Shown piece after piece: positions 1 to 8,019 of a DNA stretch of 17,882 nt. Under the pieces are notes generated by a model. The model worked only from the letters and a program-made list of their open reading frames with translations, searched no databases and was not told where the DNA came from. The first letter of the stretch is position 1; each line of letters begins with the position of its first letter. A program made the position numbers and the translations under genes. This stretch comes from Lachnospiraceae bacterium (GTDB taxonomy: Bacteria > Bacillota_A > Clostridia > Lachnospirales > Lachnospiraceae), in the NCBI GenBank assembly GCA_003446335.1, contig DMAZ01000079.1, positions 1 through 17,882 on the forward strand, in the 5' to 3' direction.

Positions 1-33
1 TTATGCATATAATGCTTAATGCGACGGCCCCTT

Positions 34-1653
34 TTATCTTTCCCATTTGTCGCAGAGAGCATTCAGCTGATCTGCAAATTTAGCCAGATCCTTGTTGGCC
101 AGGCCTTTATTTGCCCGAATAACGGCAAGCAGTCGTTCCGCAGTCTTTTCAAGCCGCACATACGGTGTAGAGACCCGTCCCCTGTCGGGAATCGGATTTC
201 CTTCAGCATCCCGCTTAACGAACGGTATACCGACTGTTTCCTTTTCGCAGACATTCGCTGCCAGGTCATAGACCGTACCGGAATACGGTGCGACCGCATC
301 CCATCCGAGCCTCTCGTTAAGGAGTGAAGCGAAAGAGCCGACGACCGCGTCTTCCCCGTGAACAACAAAACATCGAAGCGGCTTACGGCCGAATCCGCCT
401 GCCCATCGGATCAGCCCTTCCCGGTCGGCATGTCCTGAAATGCCGGGCAGCTGGCAGATTTCCGCTGCCACGGTGATCGGTTCATTGAACAGCTTTACTT
501 CCGTGGCACCGTCCACGATTTTTCTTCCCAGAGTCCCCTCTGCCTGATAACCGACGAACAGGATCGTGGAATCCGTTCTCCACAGATTATGCTTCAGGTG
601 ATGCTTGATACGGCCCGCATCGCACATACCTGATGCGGAAATAATTATTTTCGGGTTCTTAATAAAATTGATTTCCCTGGATTCGTCCGAAGTCGTGGCA
701 TGACGAAGGCCCTTGAACTCGATCGGATTAATGCCCTTCTCGAGCAGTTCCCTGGCATTATCATCAAAGCAATCGGAAGTATGGTCGTTGAATATTCCGG
801 TCGCCTTGAGAGCAAGCGGGCTGTCCATATAGACCTCAAAACCGTCGTGCCCCCGGATAAGATCCTGTTCTTTGATCTGTCTTATAAAATACAGCATTTC
901 CTGTGTTCTGCCAACTGCAAAAGAAGGAATGACCACATTACCGCCTCTGTCGAATGTCCGCTGAATGACTGCGGCAAGATCATGCACATAATCGGTCCGC
1001 GGTCCGTGGCTCCGATCACCGTATGTCGATTCGATCACTACATAATCCGCATCCTCGATGAACTGAGGGTTGCGGATCAAAGGCTGATCGGCATTCCCCA
1101 CATCACCTGAAAAGACTATTTTTCTGCTGCACCCGTCTTCCTCGATCCAGACTTCGATAGCCGCCGATCCCAGCAGGTGTCCGACATCGGTAAAGCGAAT
1201 TTTTATTCCTTCGCACACCTCTTTGACATATCCGTAAGGAACGTCCTCAAGATACTGCAGAATCCTCTGCGCATCAGCTGTCGTATAATAGGGGATGTAT
1301 GGCTCCGCCCCTTTTCTTTTTCCTTTTCGGTTGCGCCACTCCGCTTCAAATTCCTGTATATTCGCGGAATCCAGAAGCATGATCTCACAGAGATCACAGG
1401 TCGCGGGCGTCGCGAAGATCCGGCCTGAAAATCCGCCTATGGCAAGCAGAGGGAGATTACCGGAATGATCAATGTGTGCATGTGTGAGAAATACATAGTC
1501 AATTTTCGCAGGACTGACCGGGAGAGGAACGTTTTCAAATACATTTTTGCCCTGCTCCATACCATAATCGATCAGAATATTTTTACCCGCTGCCTCCAGA
1601 AAATGACAGCTTCCCGTCACTTCATGATCGGCTCCTATAAATGTCAGCTTCAT
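34..1653 (-). CDS. MBL-fold beta-CASP metallohydrolase, probable RNA-processing nuclease
   Basis: The 539-residue product has the full metallo-beta-lactamase plus beta-CASP signature. The metal-binding HAHIDH is at residues 58-63, the next ligand His is in DVGHLLGSA (H159), and the bridging Asp is in FSGDVG (D184). ESTYGDR (208-214) opens the beta-CASP region; ISASGMC (338-344), GYQAEGTLGR, SGHAD (H408) and VHGE (H432) complete it. Family members are zinc-dependent cytosolic endo/exonucleases acting on RNA (CPSF-73/YSH1-like relatives in bacteria), so an RNA substrate is inferred from the family. About 70 residues after the VHGE motif form a C-terminal tail with a basic, helical look. The start is the ATG preceded by AGAGGA about ten bases upstream. 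The gene diverges from murG. It is complete, and its stop lies 33 bases from the window edge. The fold is certain; the exact RNA target is unknown. Confidence 0.9.
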   Translation of the reverse strand: MKLTFIGADHEVTGSCHFLEAAGKNILIDYGMEQGKNVFENVPLPVSPAKIDYVFLTHAHIDHSGNLPLLAIGGFSGRIFATPATCDLCEIMLLDSANIQEFEAEWRNRKGKRKGAEPYIPYYTTADAQRILQYLEDVPYGYVKEVCEGIKIRFTDVGHLLGSAAIEVWIEEDGCSRKIVFSGDVGNADQPLIRNPQFIEDADYVVIESTYGDRSHGPRTDYVHDLAAVIQRTFDRGGNVVIPSFAVGRTQEMLYFIRQIKEQDLIRGHDGFEVYMDSPLALKATGIFNDHTSDCFDDNARELLEKGINPIEFKGLRHATTSDESREINFIKNPKIIISASGMCDAGRIKHHLKHNLWRTDSTILFVGYQAEGTLGRKIVDGATEVKLFNEPITVAAEICQLPGISGHADREGLIRWAGGFGRKPLRCFVVHGEDAVVGSFASLLNERLGWDAVAPYSGTVYDLAANVCEKETVGIPFVKRDAEGNPIPDRGRVSTPYVRLEKTAERLLAVIRANKGLANKDLAKFADQLNALCDKWER

Positions 1654-1677
1654 TCAAAACACATCCTCTCTGCACTT

Positions 1678-1705
1678 ACGTTATTACTGGTAATATAAAA
1701 GTCAA
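1678..1705 (-). promoter_or_regulatory. Candidate promoter of the beta-CASP gene
   Basis: On the minus strand TTGACT (1700-1705) is followed after 16 bases by TAACGT (1678-1683), a good -35 with a poor -10 match. It would give a very short leader. It is proposed only because the gene needs a promoter in this divergent gap. Confidence 0.3.
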
Positions 1706-1716
1706 TATTGTATAAT
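1688..1716 (+). promoter_or_regulatory. Candidate promoter of murG
   Basis: A perfect TATAAT (1711-1716) lies 56 bases upstream of the chosen murG start. The hexamer 17 bases before it, TGGTAA, is a weak -35. The region is AT-rich compared with the flanking genes, as expected for a sigma-A promoter. Confidence 0.5.
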
Positions 1717-1721
1717 CAGTG

Positions 1722-1749
1722 AATGGTATTCCATTTTAATTATACCATT
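1722..1749. promoter_or_regulatory. Inverted repeat between the murG promoter and start codon
   Basis: AATGGTAT (1722-1729) is exactly inverted as ATACCATT (1742-1749) across a 12-base spacer. The first arm can also pair with the nearer CCATT (1731-1735) to form AATGG-TATT-CCATT. It lies just downstream of the TATAAT box, so it could be an operator or a leader hairpin; neither role is shown. Confidence 0.4.
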
Positions 1750-1760
1750 AATTGTCAGAA

Positions 1761-1766
1761 AAGAGG
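1761..1766 (+). promoter_or_regulatory. Ribosome binding site fixing the murG start
   Basis: AAGAGG stands six bases before the ATG at 1773 and only three before the ATG at 1770. The second ATG is therefore preferred, and it gives the usual MurG N-terminus MKKIVLTGGGTAGH. The in-frame TTG at 1752 has no such site. Confidence 0.6.
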
Positions 1767-1772
1767 CATATG

Positions 1773-2840
1773 ATGAAAAAAATAGTACTAACAGGAGGAG
1801 GGACTGCAGGACATGTCACTCCGAATATCGCTCTGATCCCCCGCCTCCGTGAACTCGGCTACGAAATCAGCTATATCGGTTCATACGATGGAATGGAGAA
1901 AAAGCTGATCGAAGATTATGACATTCCCTACTACGGAATCGCCACCGGAAAATTTCGACGATATTTTGACCTGAAGAACTTTTCAGATCCGTTCAGAGTC
2001 ATAAAAGGAATCGGCGAAGCGAAAAAATATCTGAAACAAATAGACCCGGATATTATTTTTTCCAAGGGCGGTTTTGTTGCTGTGCCCGTCGTGAGAGCTG
2101 CCAGAAGCCTGAAGATACCGGTCATAACACATGAATCGGATATGACACCGGGTCTGGCCAACAGGCTGTGTCTCCCGATGGCTACTGCCATCTGCTGTAA
2201 TTTCCCGGAAACGATGGAGAAACTTCCGAAATCCAAAGCGGTGCTCACCGGCACACCGATCCGGGAAGAGCTGAAAAAAGGGTCTCGCAAAGCGGGACTG
2301 GATTTTCTGGGATTCACCGGCGAAAAGCCTCTGATCATGGTGACAGGCGGTTCTCTCGGTGCCGCGGCAGTCAATACAGCAGTACGCGAGGCCCTTCCTG
2401 AACTCCTTAAGCATTATGACATCGTTCATCTGTGCGGAAAAGGTAAACTCGATGAATCTAATACAGGAACGCCCGGCTATAAGCAGTATGAATATATCAA
2501 GGAAGAGATGGCAGACCTGTTCGCCGCCGCTGATCTGGTGATTTCCCGCGCGGGAGCAAATGCGATCTGTGAGATTGCTACTCTCAAGAAGCCCAATCTT
2601 CTGATTCCCCTCTCAGCCAAAGCAAGCCGCGGAGATCAGATCCTGAACGCTCACAGCTTTGAGAGCCAGGGTTTCTCCATGGTCATCGAAGAGGAGAACC
2701 TGACGACCAAGACGCTGCTTGACGGTGTTGAGGAACTCTACAACAACCGGGAGAAGTATATTGCCGCGATGGCCTCATCCGAGCAGAGTGATGCTGTATC
2801 CGTCATCACAGATCTGATCGAAAAGACACGCAGACAGTGA
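1773..2840 (+). CDS. murG: UDP-GlcNAc:undecaprenyl-PP-MurNAc-pentapeptide GlcNAc transferase (MurG)
   Basis: The 355-residue protein makes lipid II from lipid I by adding GlcNAc at the inner face of the membrane, the last cytoplasmic step of peptidoglycan synthesis. The glycine-rich GGGTAGHVTPN (residues 8-18) carries the conserved His and contacts the lipid-linked acceptor. HESDMTPGLANR matches the second N-domain motif. In the C-domain, GGSLGA and ISRAGANAICEIA are the UDP-GlcNAc binding motifs of GT28 enzymes, followed by LIPL...RGDQ. Length is normal for the family. No mur, fts or div genes adjoin it, so this copy lies outside a dcw-type cluster. It has its own promoter region and terminator, so it is probably monocistronic. 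Whether it is the only MurG of the organism cannot be seen here. Confidence 0.93.
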   Translation: MKKIVLTGGGTAGHVTPNIALIPRLRELGYEISYIGSYDGMEKKLIEDYDIPYYGIATGKFRRYFDLKNFSDPFRVIKGIGEAKKYLKQIDPDIIFSKGGFVAVPVVRAARSLKIPVITHESDMTPGLANRLCLPMATAICCNFPETMEKLPKSKAVLTGTPIREELKKGSRKAGLDFLGFTGEKPLIMVTGGSLGAAAVNTAVREALPELLKHYDIVHLCGKGKLDESNTGTPGYKQYEYIKEEMADLFAAADLVISRAGANAICEIATLKKPNLLIPLSAKASRGDQILNAHSFESQGFSMVIEEENLTTKTLLDGVEELYNNREKYIAAMASSEQSDAVSVITDLIEKTRRQ

Positions 2841-2864
2841 TCTTCATATATCTGTATATAACAG

Positions 2865-2923
2865 AAGGACTTTCGCGCCGCCGGGATCCCCGATCGGATC
2901 TGTCGGCGTGAAAGTCCTTTTTT
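2865..2923 (+). terminator. Rho-independent terminator of murG
   Basis: A 16-bp stem (2865-2880 with 2904-2919, one G-U pair) is followed by a T-run at 2918-2923, 25 bases after the murG stop. The loop holds a second small stem, GATCC/GGATC. On the opposite strand the stem is followed only by TTCTGTT, so it would end HIT transcripts less well. Confidence 0.88.
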
Positions 2924-2955
2924 CATTCTGTCCTTATTTAATTATTCAGTCCCGG

Positions 2956-3366
2956 TCATTCCGCGGCTGCTACGGCCTTCAGAATCTCTTCTCTGGCTTC
3001 GTCCGAGAGTTCACCCGGTTTCCAAAGGATATGCTGTTTATCATCGACATATCTCGGAATCAGGTGCATATGAAAATGGAACACAGTCTGACCTGCTGCC
3101 GGCTTGTTGTTCTGTACGATATTGAGGCCGTCGCAGGCAAGTGCCTTCGTCAGCCTGATCGACATTTTTCTTGCCAGAACAGCTGCCTTTTCAAGGACTT
3201 CATCCGGAATCTCATAGATATCCGCATAATGAGCTTTCGGAAGAATGAGGCAATGCCCTTTAGTCGCCGGACCTGCGTCCAGAATGACACGGAAATCTTC
3301 ATTTTCATATAGTGTAGCTGTAGGAATCTCTCCGTTCGCGAGTTTACAGAAAATACAGTCTGACAT
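2956..3366 (-). CDS. HIT family protein (histidine triad nucleotide hydrolase)
   Basis: The 136-residue protein has the histidine triad HFHMH (H97, H99, H101) followed by LIPRY, and the upstream NNKPAAGQTV that precedes it in Hint/HIT proteins. CIFC at residues 4-7 with later His residues is the zinc-binding variant common in bacterial HIT proteins. Such enzymes hydrolyse adenosine phosphoramidates or dinucleotides through a His-AMP intermediate in the cytosol; the physiological substrate is unknown. A strong AAGGAGG precedes the ATG. It starts 59 bases after the stop of the large surface protein gene with no clear terminator between, so partial read-through from that operon is possible. It converges on murG. 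Confidence 0.92.
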   Translation of the reverse strand: MSDCIFCKLANGEIPTATLYENEDFRVILDAGPATKGHCLILPKAHYADIYEIPDEVLEKAAVLARKMSIRLTKALACDGLNIVQNNKPAAGQTVFHFHMHLIPRYVDDKQHILWKPGELSDEAREEILKAVAAAE

Positions 3367-3425
3367 GTATTTGTCCTCCTTCGGAAATAGTATTCTATTA
3401 TTCTACACCCAATCACGGTATTCTG

Positions 3426-6400
3426 TCACACATCAGTTTTTTTCCTTCTTACAAGAAGGATCATGCCGATCAGCATTCCTGCGCCCACGACCAGCCAGAG
3501 TCCGGGATGTGATTCATCACCTGTCCTGACCGGACCGGTCCTTGATGTCACCGTGCCGCTCGTCTGTGACGGAGAGGACGCAGCTGTCCTGTTTCCCGTG
3601 CTGCTGCCTCCGCCGGATGACGAGGCCTGACTGCCCGTCACCCGGACCGGTGTCGGCGTAGGCGTCGGATCTCTCTTCAGGATCGTCGTGACCCTTGCCT
3701 CCTTCTCGACCATCGTCCCGTTGGGCTGCTTTGCGCTCATGAATGCAGTGTTCTCAACCTTTCCGCTGCTGATATCAGCCTGTTTCACGGTATACGTACA
3801 GGTCGCGTAGACACTTTCGCCCGGAAGCAGGATCCCGTCCCCGGCTGTCGCTTCACTCCAGTCATACGTGAATGCGGTTACATCTTTCAGAGTATCTTTC
3901 AGGCTGACTTCTGTCAATGTGACCGAACCGGTATTTTTTCCTGTTACCGTGTAGGTAAGTACTTCTCCCGGGGCAGCGTTCGTAAGAGATGCCTTGTCCA
4001 CCGTCTTTGTGATCGTGAATGCCGATTTCCCGCCGATTTGTGTCATGGCATCGTCCTGAACCGGTCCCGTCGGCTCATCCTTACTGTTAAGTGCCGTTAC
4101 CAGGACTGTGTTCTTTACAGATCCTCTGTCAATATCAGATTGTTGAATGCTGTAGGATGTCGTCGCAGTCATACTTTCCCCGGGAAGAAGTATTCCTTTT
4201 CCCATGGAGGCACCCTGCCAGTCGCAGTCAGCGTCCGCTATAGGTGCGGTCTCGTCTGTCAGAATAATTTCATGGAGAGCTGTATTTCCGTCATTTGTCA
4301 CTTTAATCGTATAGTTCAGTTTATCACCGACGCGGGCATCCGCGATGACAGATCTGTCGACTGTTTTCGTGACTTTCAATGAATCTTTCCTCGTAATGGG
4401 TGTTGTGACCGTATCTTCCGCCGGTTCGACTTCCTCCCCGTTGGGCGTCCGCGCATGAACGACCACCGTATTTTCCGTACTCTCTTTCTCTATGTCTTCC
4501 CGGGTGATTTTATAAACTGCCCTGGCCGTCACCTTCTCTCCGGGCTCAAGGACATGTTCTCCTGAAGATTTCTCCCAGATGATGTCCAGTTCTCCGAGTC
4601 CTTCTTTCTCATCGGTAAAGGCAACATTGGACAGTGTCAGATTACCGATGTTTTCAGCGATCATGGTATAGGCGATCTCATCCCCGGGCGTGGCATTTTC
4701 CATCTTCAGCACATCCGCGGATTTTGTGACCGTGATCTTACCATTCTGGGAAAGTGCTGTTTCGACCGTGTCCGCGGCAGATACCTCTGCATGGTCCGGA
4801 GATATTCCGGTTACGATTGCAGTGTTGGCTACAACACCGTTATTAATGTCCTTCTGTGAAATGGAATACACGAACCGGACCCTCACAATTTCACCGGGTC
4901 TCAGCGTCCCCTCTCCTTCGGAAGCTCCGCTCCAGTCATAAACGGCCTGCTCAAAGCCCTCCATCTCATCCGCAAAGGATACCTCCGTAAGTGTGCATTT
5001 CCCGATATTTGCTGCCGTAAGTGTATATTTCAGCGTATCACCGGCTTTTACATTTTCATAAGAAGCGCGGTTCACTTCCTTCACCAGGCTGATTTCCGGC
5101 CTGGACGGTATTTCCCTGGAGTCATCATCCGCTGCCTCCACATTTTCTCCGGAAGGCGTACGGCCGTCCGCCCCCGCAGTATTTATCACCTCTCCCCTGT
5201 CAATATCTTCCTGTGTGAGGGTGTAATCGGCTGAGGCTGACACGGTCTCACCCGGAGAGAGAGTGCCCTCAGGTGTCCCGGGATCGCTGCTCGCATCCCA
5301 TGCATACGTTATTGCCCCCAGCCCGGGAAGATCATCTTTGATAACGACGTCCGTCAGTGTCACATTGCCTGTATTGGTCACCGTAAAAAGATAGTGTACG
5401 GTATCTCCCGCTTCGGTGTTCTCATCTATCCCGGCCTCAGATTCCTTCACGATCTCTATCTCTCCGTTTTCCGGGAGAAGAACAGAAGCCTCATCATCGC
5501 TCCTGACAACGGTGCCGTCCGGATCACCGGCTGTTACACAGGCTGTATTGACAATACTGCCCCTGTCTATATCATCCTGTGTCAGTGTATAAAATGCTTC
5601 ACCGGCAACCGATTCCCCTCCTGCCAGCAGGTCTTCTCCTGTCGAATCGTCCGAGGAGCTGTTCCAGTCTAAAAGAACATCGCTGATTCCCTCCAATGCA
5701 TCTTCCAAGGCAATATCCGTCAACGTACAATTCCCGGTATTGGTCACTGTGAATAAGAAAGGCACTACATCACCTGCCCGGGCATTTGTTCGAATAGCAG
5801 GCTCGGAAGTCTTCTCTAAAAGGATTCCCGGCTGCAGAGTAATCTCTGTCAACGCGTCATCCGTATCTGTCACCGTGATCCCGTCGGGAGATGTCCCTGT
5901 CACGGAGGCTGTATTCAGGACCGTTTTTCTGTCTATATCCTCCTGCAGAAGCACATAGAATGCGCTGCCTTGGATTTCTTCTCCGGGAAGCAGCTCCGAA
6001 AACTCTTTGTCCCAGGTCACTGAGGCAAGTTCATGATCATCTTCAAATGTGACGGATGACAGGGCGACATTGCCGGTGTTCCTCACCTTAAATCTGTATT
6101 CTATCCGGTCCCCGGCAGAGGCGTTCAGCTTCCTTGCCGTCGTATCTTTTACAAGATCGATCGCCGGTTTCCTTCCCAGGACAGTATTCTCCTCATCAGT
6201 ATCCGTATAAGAAACGTTCAGAGGATCCGTTCCCGTGACATCTGCAGTATTATGTACCAGACCGCTGTCTATATCTGCCTGTGTCAGTGTATATTTTGCC
6301 GTTCCTTTTACCGTCTCACCGGGCAGGAGTGTTCCTAAAGGCGAAGAGACCTCAGAACTGGATTTCCAGTCGATCTGAAGATCCTTCACATCAAGGCTGT

Positions 6401-7892
6401 CTGTCAGGACTACATTGCCAAGGGAGACCATGCCGGTGTTCGTGATCGTGAAAGTATAGTTCAGGATATCTCCCGAATGTGCATTCTCGATCATGCTTCT
6501 GTCGGCTTCTTTTACGAGAGAGATTCCTCCCACGGGGATATCTGTTTCAGGAATATCGGGCGGAAGAATGATAATTTCCTCTCCGTTATGGTCTTTGATC
6601 ACAAGGGAATCGCTGTTCGGTAGTCTGTAGTACAGAAGACCGTCGTTCCCTATATACAGTTCGCTGCGTCCGTCGAGGATCATGTCTTTTCTTACAGCTG
6701 CATCCACTGTAAAAGTATGACTGCCGACAACCGATCCGGGATCCTTTGCTCTAAAGCTCACTGTCCGGCCATTTATCTGAATATCCCAGGCGTCAGAGAC
6801 ATCCGTACTCTCCCGGAACACACCGAACACGGCATTTTCAATATCCAGAATATCGTTCAGGGTGTCCGTTACGGTGATGGCTGTTGCAGCGTTATCTTCC
6901 GATACGATCGGAAAATCCGTATAGATGCTGTAATGAAGTGTGTCCCCGGGCATAGCAGAGGTCTGATCGACCTTTTTCTCATTCTCCGGAATCGGATAAC
7001 CGGTGACCGACATTGGCGTTATATAAGTTCCGCACGTCATGCCCCGCCATTCTATGGAAGCACGGCTATCATCCATGATAAGCAGCAGCTGGCTGCGCGG
7101 GTCCTCATTCTCGGTCAGCTGTCCCGCCTCAAAAAGCGAATTCTGCTCAGAGACCTGAAGATAAGAATTGTCTGCAATATAGACATCATCCGAGAATCCG
7201 GAGATCGCCTTGATCGACTCCTTTGCGGGTATACCGTTATAAACATTGGCCGCATCGATATCTTTGAACAGCATCAGAACAGGCGGTACATCCATCGGAT
7301 CGCCGTTCGAATCCGTTATGGCAAAATTCCACACGGACCTTGTATGCGGGGTAGCCCGGGAAATGTAGCCGATATCCCCTTCCTCACCTGATGTGACACA
7401 GAAAGCGGATCTGGAAACGATCCCCTGTGTTTCGGTTATATCCATAACGATCATCTCTGTATTTTCCGGCGGTTCATAGTCGGTCATCCCGGTCATTTTC
7501 AGTCCGGCCAGCGTATATACAAGGTTAAATATGGTACCGTCAGATGTATATCCGGCATTTTTGAAAGTCACTTTCGCTATATTTTTCCAGCTTTTTTCCT
7601 TCCCTTTCTCAGGAAGCTGGGATTTGTCCAGATACACCAGGGTCCTCTTAATTTCGGGGATTTCCTCCGCAAAAAAGCTTCCGTTCATGATATCAAGCGA
7701 ACTGTCTGTCAGATTGGTAATATAGGCCATTTTTCCGTTTTCGGACTGCTTCGCATATTCTCTAGGATCCTTCACTTTGTGAAGATTATAGGCTCCTGCT
7801 CCGTAAACGGGCGTGACCTGTACAGGCAGGACCCCCAGGATAAGCAGGAACGTCATGATCACAGATACTATTTTTCCTGTTATTTTCTTCAT
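3426..7892 (-). CDS. Large cell-surface protein with eight DUF11/DUF7507-like repeats and a wall-anchor-like C-terminus
   Basis: The 1488-residue protein begins with a signal peptide (MKKITGKIVSV, hydrophobic stretch to about 27, likely cleavage near VYG-A at 31-32). Residues 32-300 are unrecognised, beta-rich, and carry only two cysteines (C165, C287); this may be the binding region. Residues about 305-410 resemble a diverged pilin-like isopeptide domain (KKVDQ...PGDTLHYS...VTDTL). Residues 457-1408 are eight tandem repeats. A Pro-Thr then Ser/Thr/Gly-rich spacer (1409-1453) leads to PVRTGDESHP, a hydrophobic segment (1465-1481) and RRKK, the layout of a sortase substrate with a non-standard motif. 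A reading frame open to 8009 exists, but the ATG at 7892 has the SD GGAAGAGGTG and begins the signal peptide. It is the last large gene of the Tad-type operon, 127 bases after the FHA gene. An adhesin or stalk role is inferred. Confidence 0.9.
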   Translation of the reverse strand: MKKITGKIVSVIMTFLLILGVLPVQVTPVYGAGAYNLHKVKDPREYAKQSENGKMAYITNLTDSSLDIMNGSFFAEEIPEIKRTLVYLDKSQLPEKGKEKSWKNIAKVTFKNAGYTSDGTIFNLVYTLAGLKMTGMTDYEPPENTEMIVMDITETQGIVSRSAFCVTSGEEGDIGYISRATPHTRSVWNFAITDSNGDPMDVPPVLMLFKDIDAANVYNGIPAKESIKAISGFSDDVYIADNSYLQVSEQNSLFEAGQLTENEDPRSQLLLIMDDSRASIEWRGMTCGTYITPMSVTGYPIPENEKKVDQTSAMPGDTLHYSIYTDFPIVSEDNAATAITVTDTLNDILDIENAVFGVFRESTDVSDAWDIQINGRTVSFRAKDPGSVVGSHTFTVDAAVRKDMILDGRSELYIGNDGLLYYRLPNSDSLVIKDHNGEEIIILPPDIPETDIPVGGISLVKEADRSMIENAHSGDILNYTFTITNTGMVSLGNVVLTDSLDVKDLQIDWKSSSEVSSPLGTLLPGETVKGTAKYTLTQADIDSGLVHNTADVTGTDPLNVSYTDTDEENTVLGRKPAIDLVKDTTARKLNASAGDRIEYRFKVRNTGNVALSSVTFEDDHELASVTWDKEFSELLPGEEIQGSAFYVLLQEDIDRKTVLNTASVTGTSPDGITVTDTDDALTEITLQPGILLEKTSEPAIRTNARAGDVVPFLFTVTNTGNCTLTDIALEDALEGISDVLLDWNSSSDDSTGEDLLAGGESVAGEAFYTLTQDDIDRGSIVNTACVTAGDPDGTVVRSDDEASVLLPENGEIEIVKESEAGIDENTEAGDTVHYLFTVTNTGNVTLTDVVIKDDLPGLGAITYAWDASSDPGTPEGTLSPGETVSASADYTLTQEDIDRGEVINTAGADGRTPSGENVEAADDDSREIPSRPEISLVKEVNRASYENVKAGDTLKYTLTAANIGKCTLTEVSFADEMEGFEQAVYDWSGASEGEGTLRPGEIVRVRFVYSISQKDINNGVVANTAIVTGISPDHAEVSAADTVETALSQNGKITVTKSADVLKMENATPGDEIAYTMIAENIGNLTLSNVAFTDEKEGLGELDIIWEKSSGEHVLEPGEKVTARAVYKITREDIEKESTENTVVVHARTPNGEEVEPAEDTVTTPITRKDSLKVTKTVDRSVIADARVGDKLNYTIKVTNDGNTALHEIILTDETAPIADADCDWQGASMGKGILLPGESMTATTSYSIQQSDIDRGSVKNTVLVTALNSKDEPTGPVQDDAMTQIGGKSAFTITKTVDKASLTNAAPGEVLTYTVTGKNTGSVTLTEVSLKDTLKDVTAFTYDWSEATAGDGILLPGESVYATCTYTVKQADISSGKVENTAFMSAKQPNGTMVEKEARVTTILKRDPTPTPTPVRVTGSQASSSGGGSSTGNRTAASSPSQTSGTVTSRTGPVRTGDESHPGLWLVVGAGMLIGMILLVRRKKTDV
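3669..6524 (-). repeat. Eight tandem ~119-residue repeats inside the surface protein
   Basis: The repeats span residues 457-576, 577-688, 689-810, 811-932, 933-1051, 1052-1170, 1171-1290 and 1291-1408. Each has an early Lys (LVKE/VTKT), a G(D/E)xxxY/F strand, (T/A)N.G, a (T/E/K/A)D pair after LT.V, a Trp, a PGE or GGE turn, a (Q/R).DI segment and NT[AV] near the end. The sequences have diverged to roughly family-level similarity, so this is an old duplication and not a recent slippage array. The nearest family known to me is DUF11/DUF7507, found in bacterial surface proteins. Confidence 0.9.
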
Positions 7893-7895
7893 ACT

Positions 7896-7905
7896 CACCT
7901 CTTCC
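7896..7905 (-). promoter_or_regulatory. Ribosome binding site fixing the surface-protein start
   Basis: GGAAGAGGTG lies just before the ATG at 7892 and selects it over the upstream in-frame ATGs at 7919 and 8009, which would put about 39 charged residues ahead of the signal peptide. Confidence 0.7.
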
Positions 7906-7924
7906 TTTCCGTTTCTCATGGTAA

Positions 7925-7945
7925 AGCGGACTCTCACGATCCGCT
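7925..7945 (-). promoter_or_regulatory. Small hairpin in the gap before the surface-protein gene
   Basis: On the minus strand AGCGGA and TCCGCT pair across a nine-base loop and are followed by TTACC, not a T-run. It lies within the 127-base gap between the FHA gene and the surface-protein gene. It could lower read-through or protect a processed mRNA end; it is too weak to call a terminator. Confidence 0.3.
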
Positions 7946-8019
7946 GCTTTCCTTCTTTGTACCGGGGCGGATCCCGGATCGGCTGCAGCCAGCAATTTCT
8001 GTTCCTCACTTCTGCTTTT

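Noticed and set aside
1650..1664. Four-codon upstream frame (ATG TGT TTT GAA TGA) overlapping the beta-CASP gene start
   Set aside because: Its ATG directly abuts the SD with no spacing, so initiation is unlikely; most likely chance.
3669..6524. Recent DNA-level repeat array or assembly artefact in the surface gene
   Set aside because: The eight units differ strongly at DNA and protein level, so they are old domain duplications.
6717..7391. 224-codon plus-strand open frame opposite the surface protein
   Set aside because: It is antisense to a clear gene, and its composition (many Arg, Ile, His) is that of a shadow frame. No domain or RBS was seen.
7893..8009. N-terminal extension of the surface protein to an upstream ATG
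   Set aside because: It would put 39 basic and polar residues before a classical signal peptide. The inner ATG at 7892 has a good SD and starts MKKITGK.
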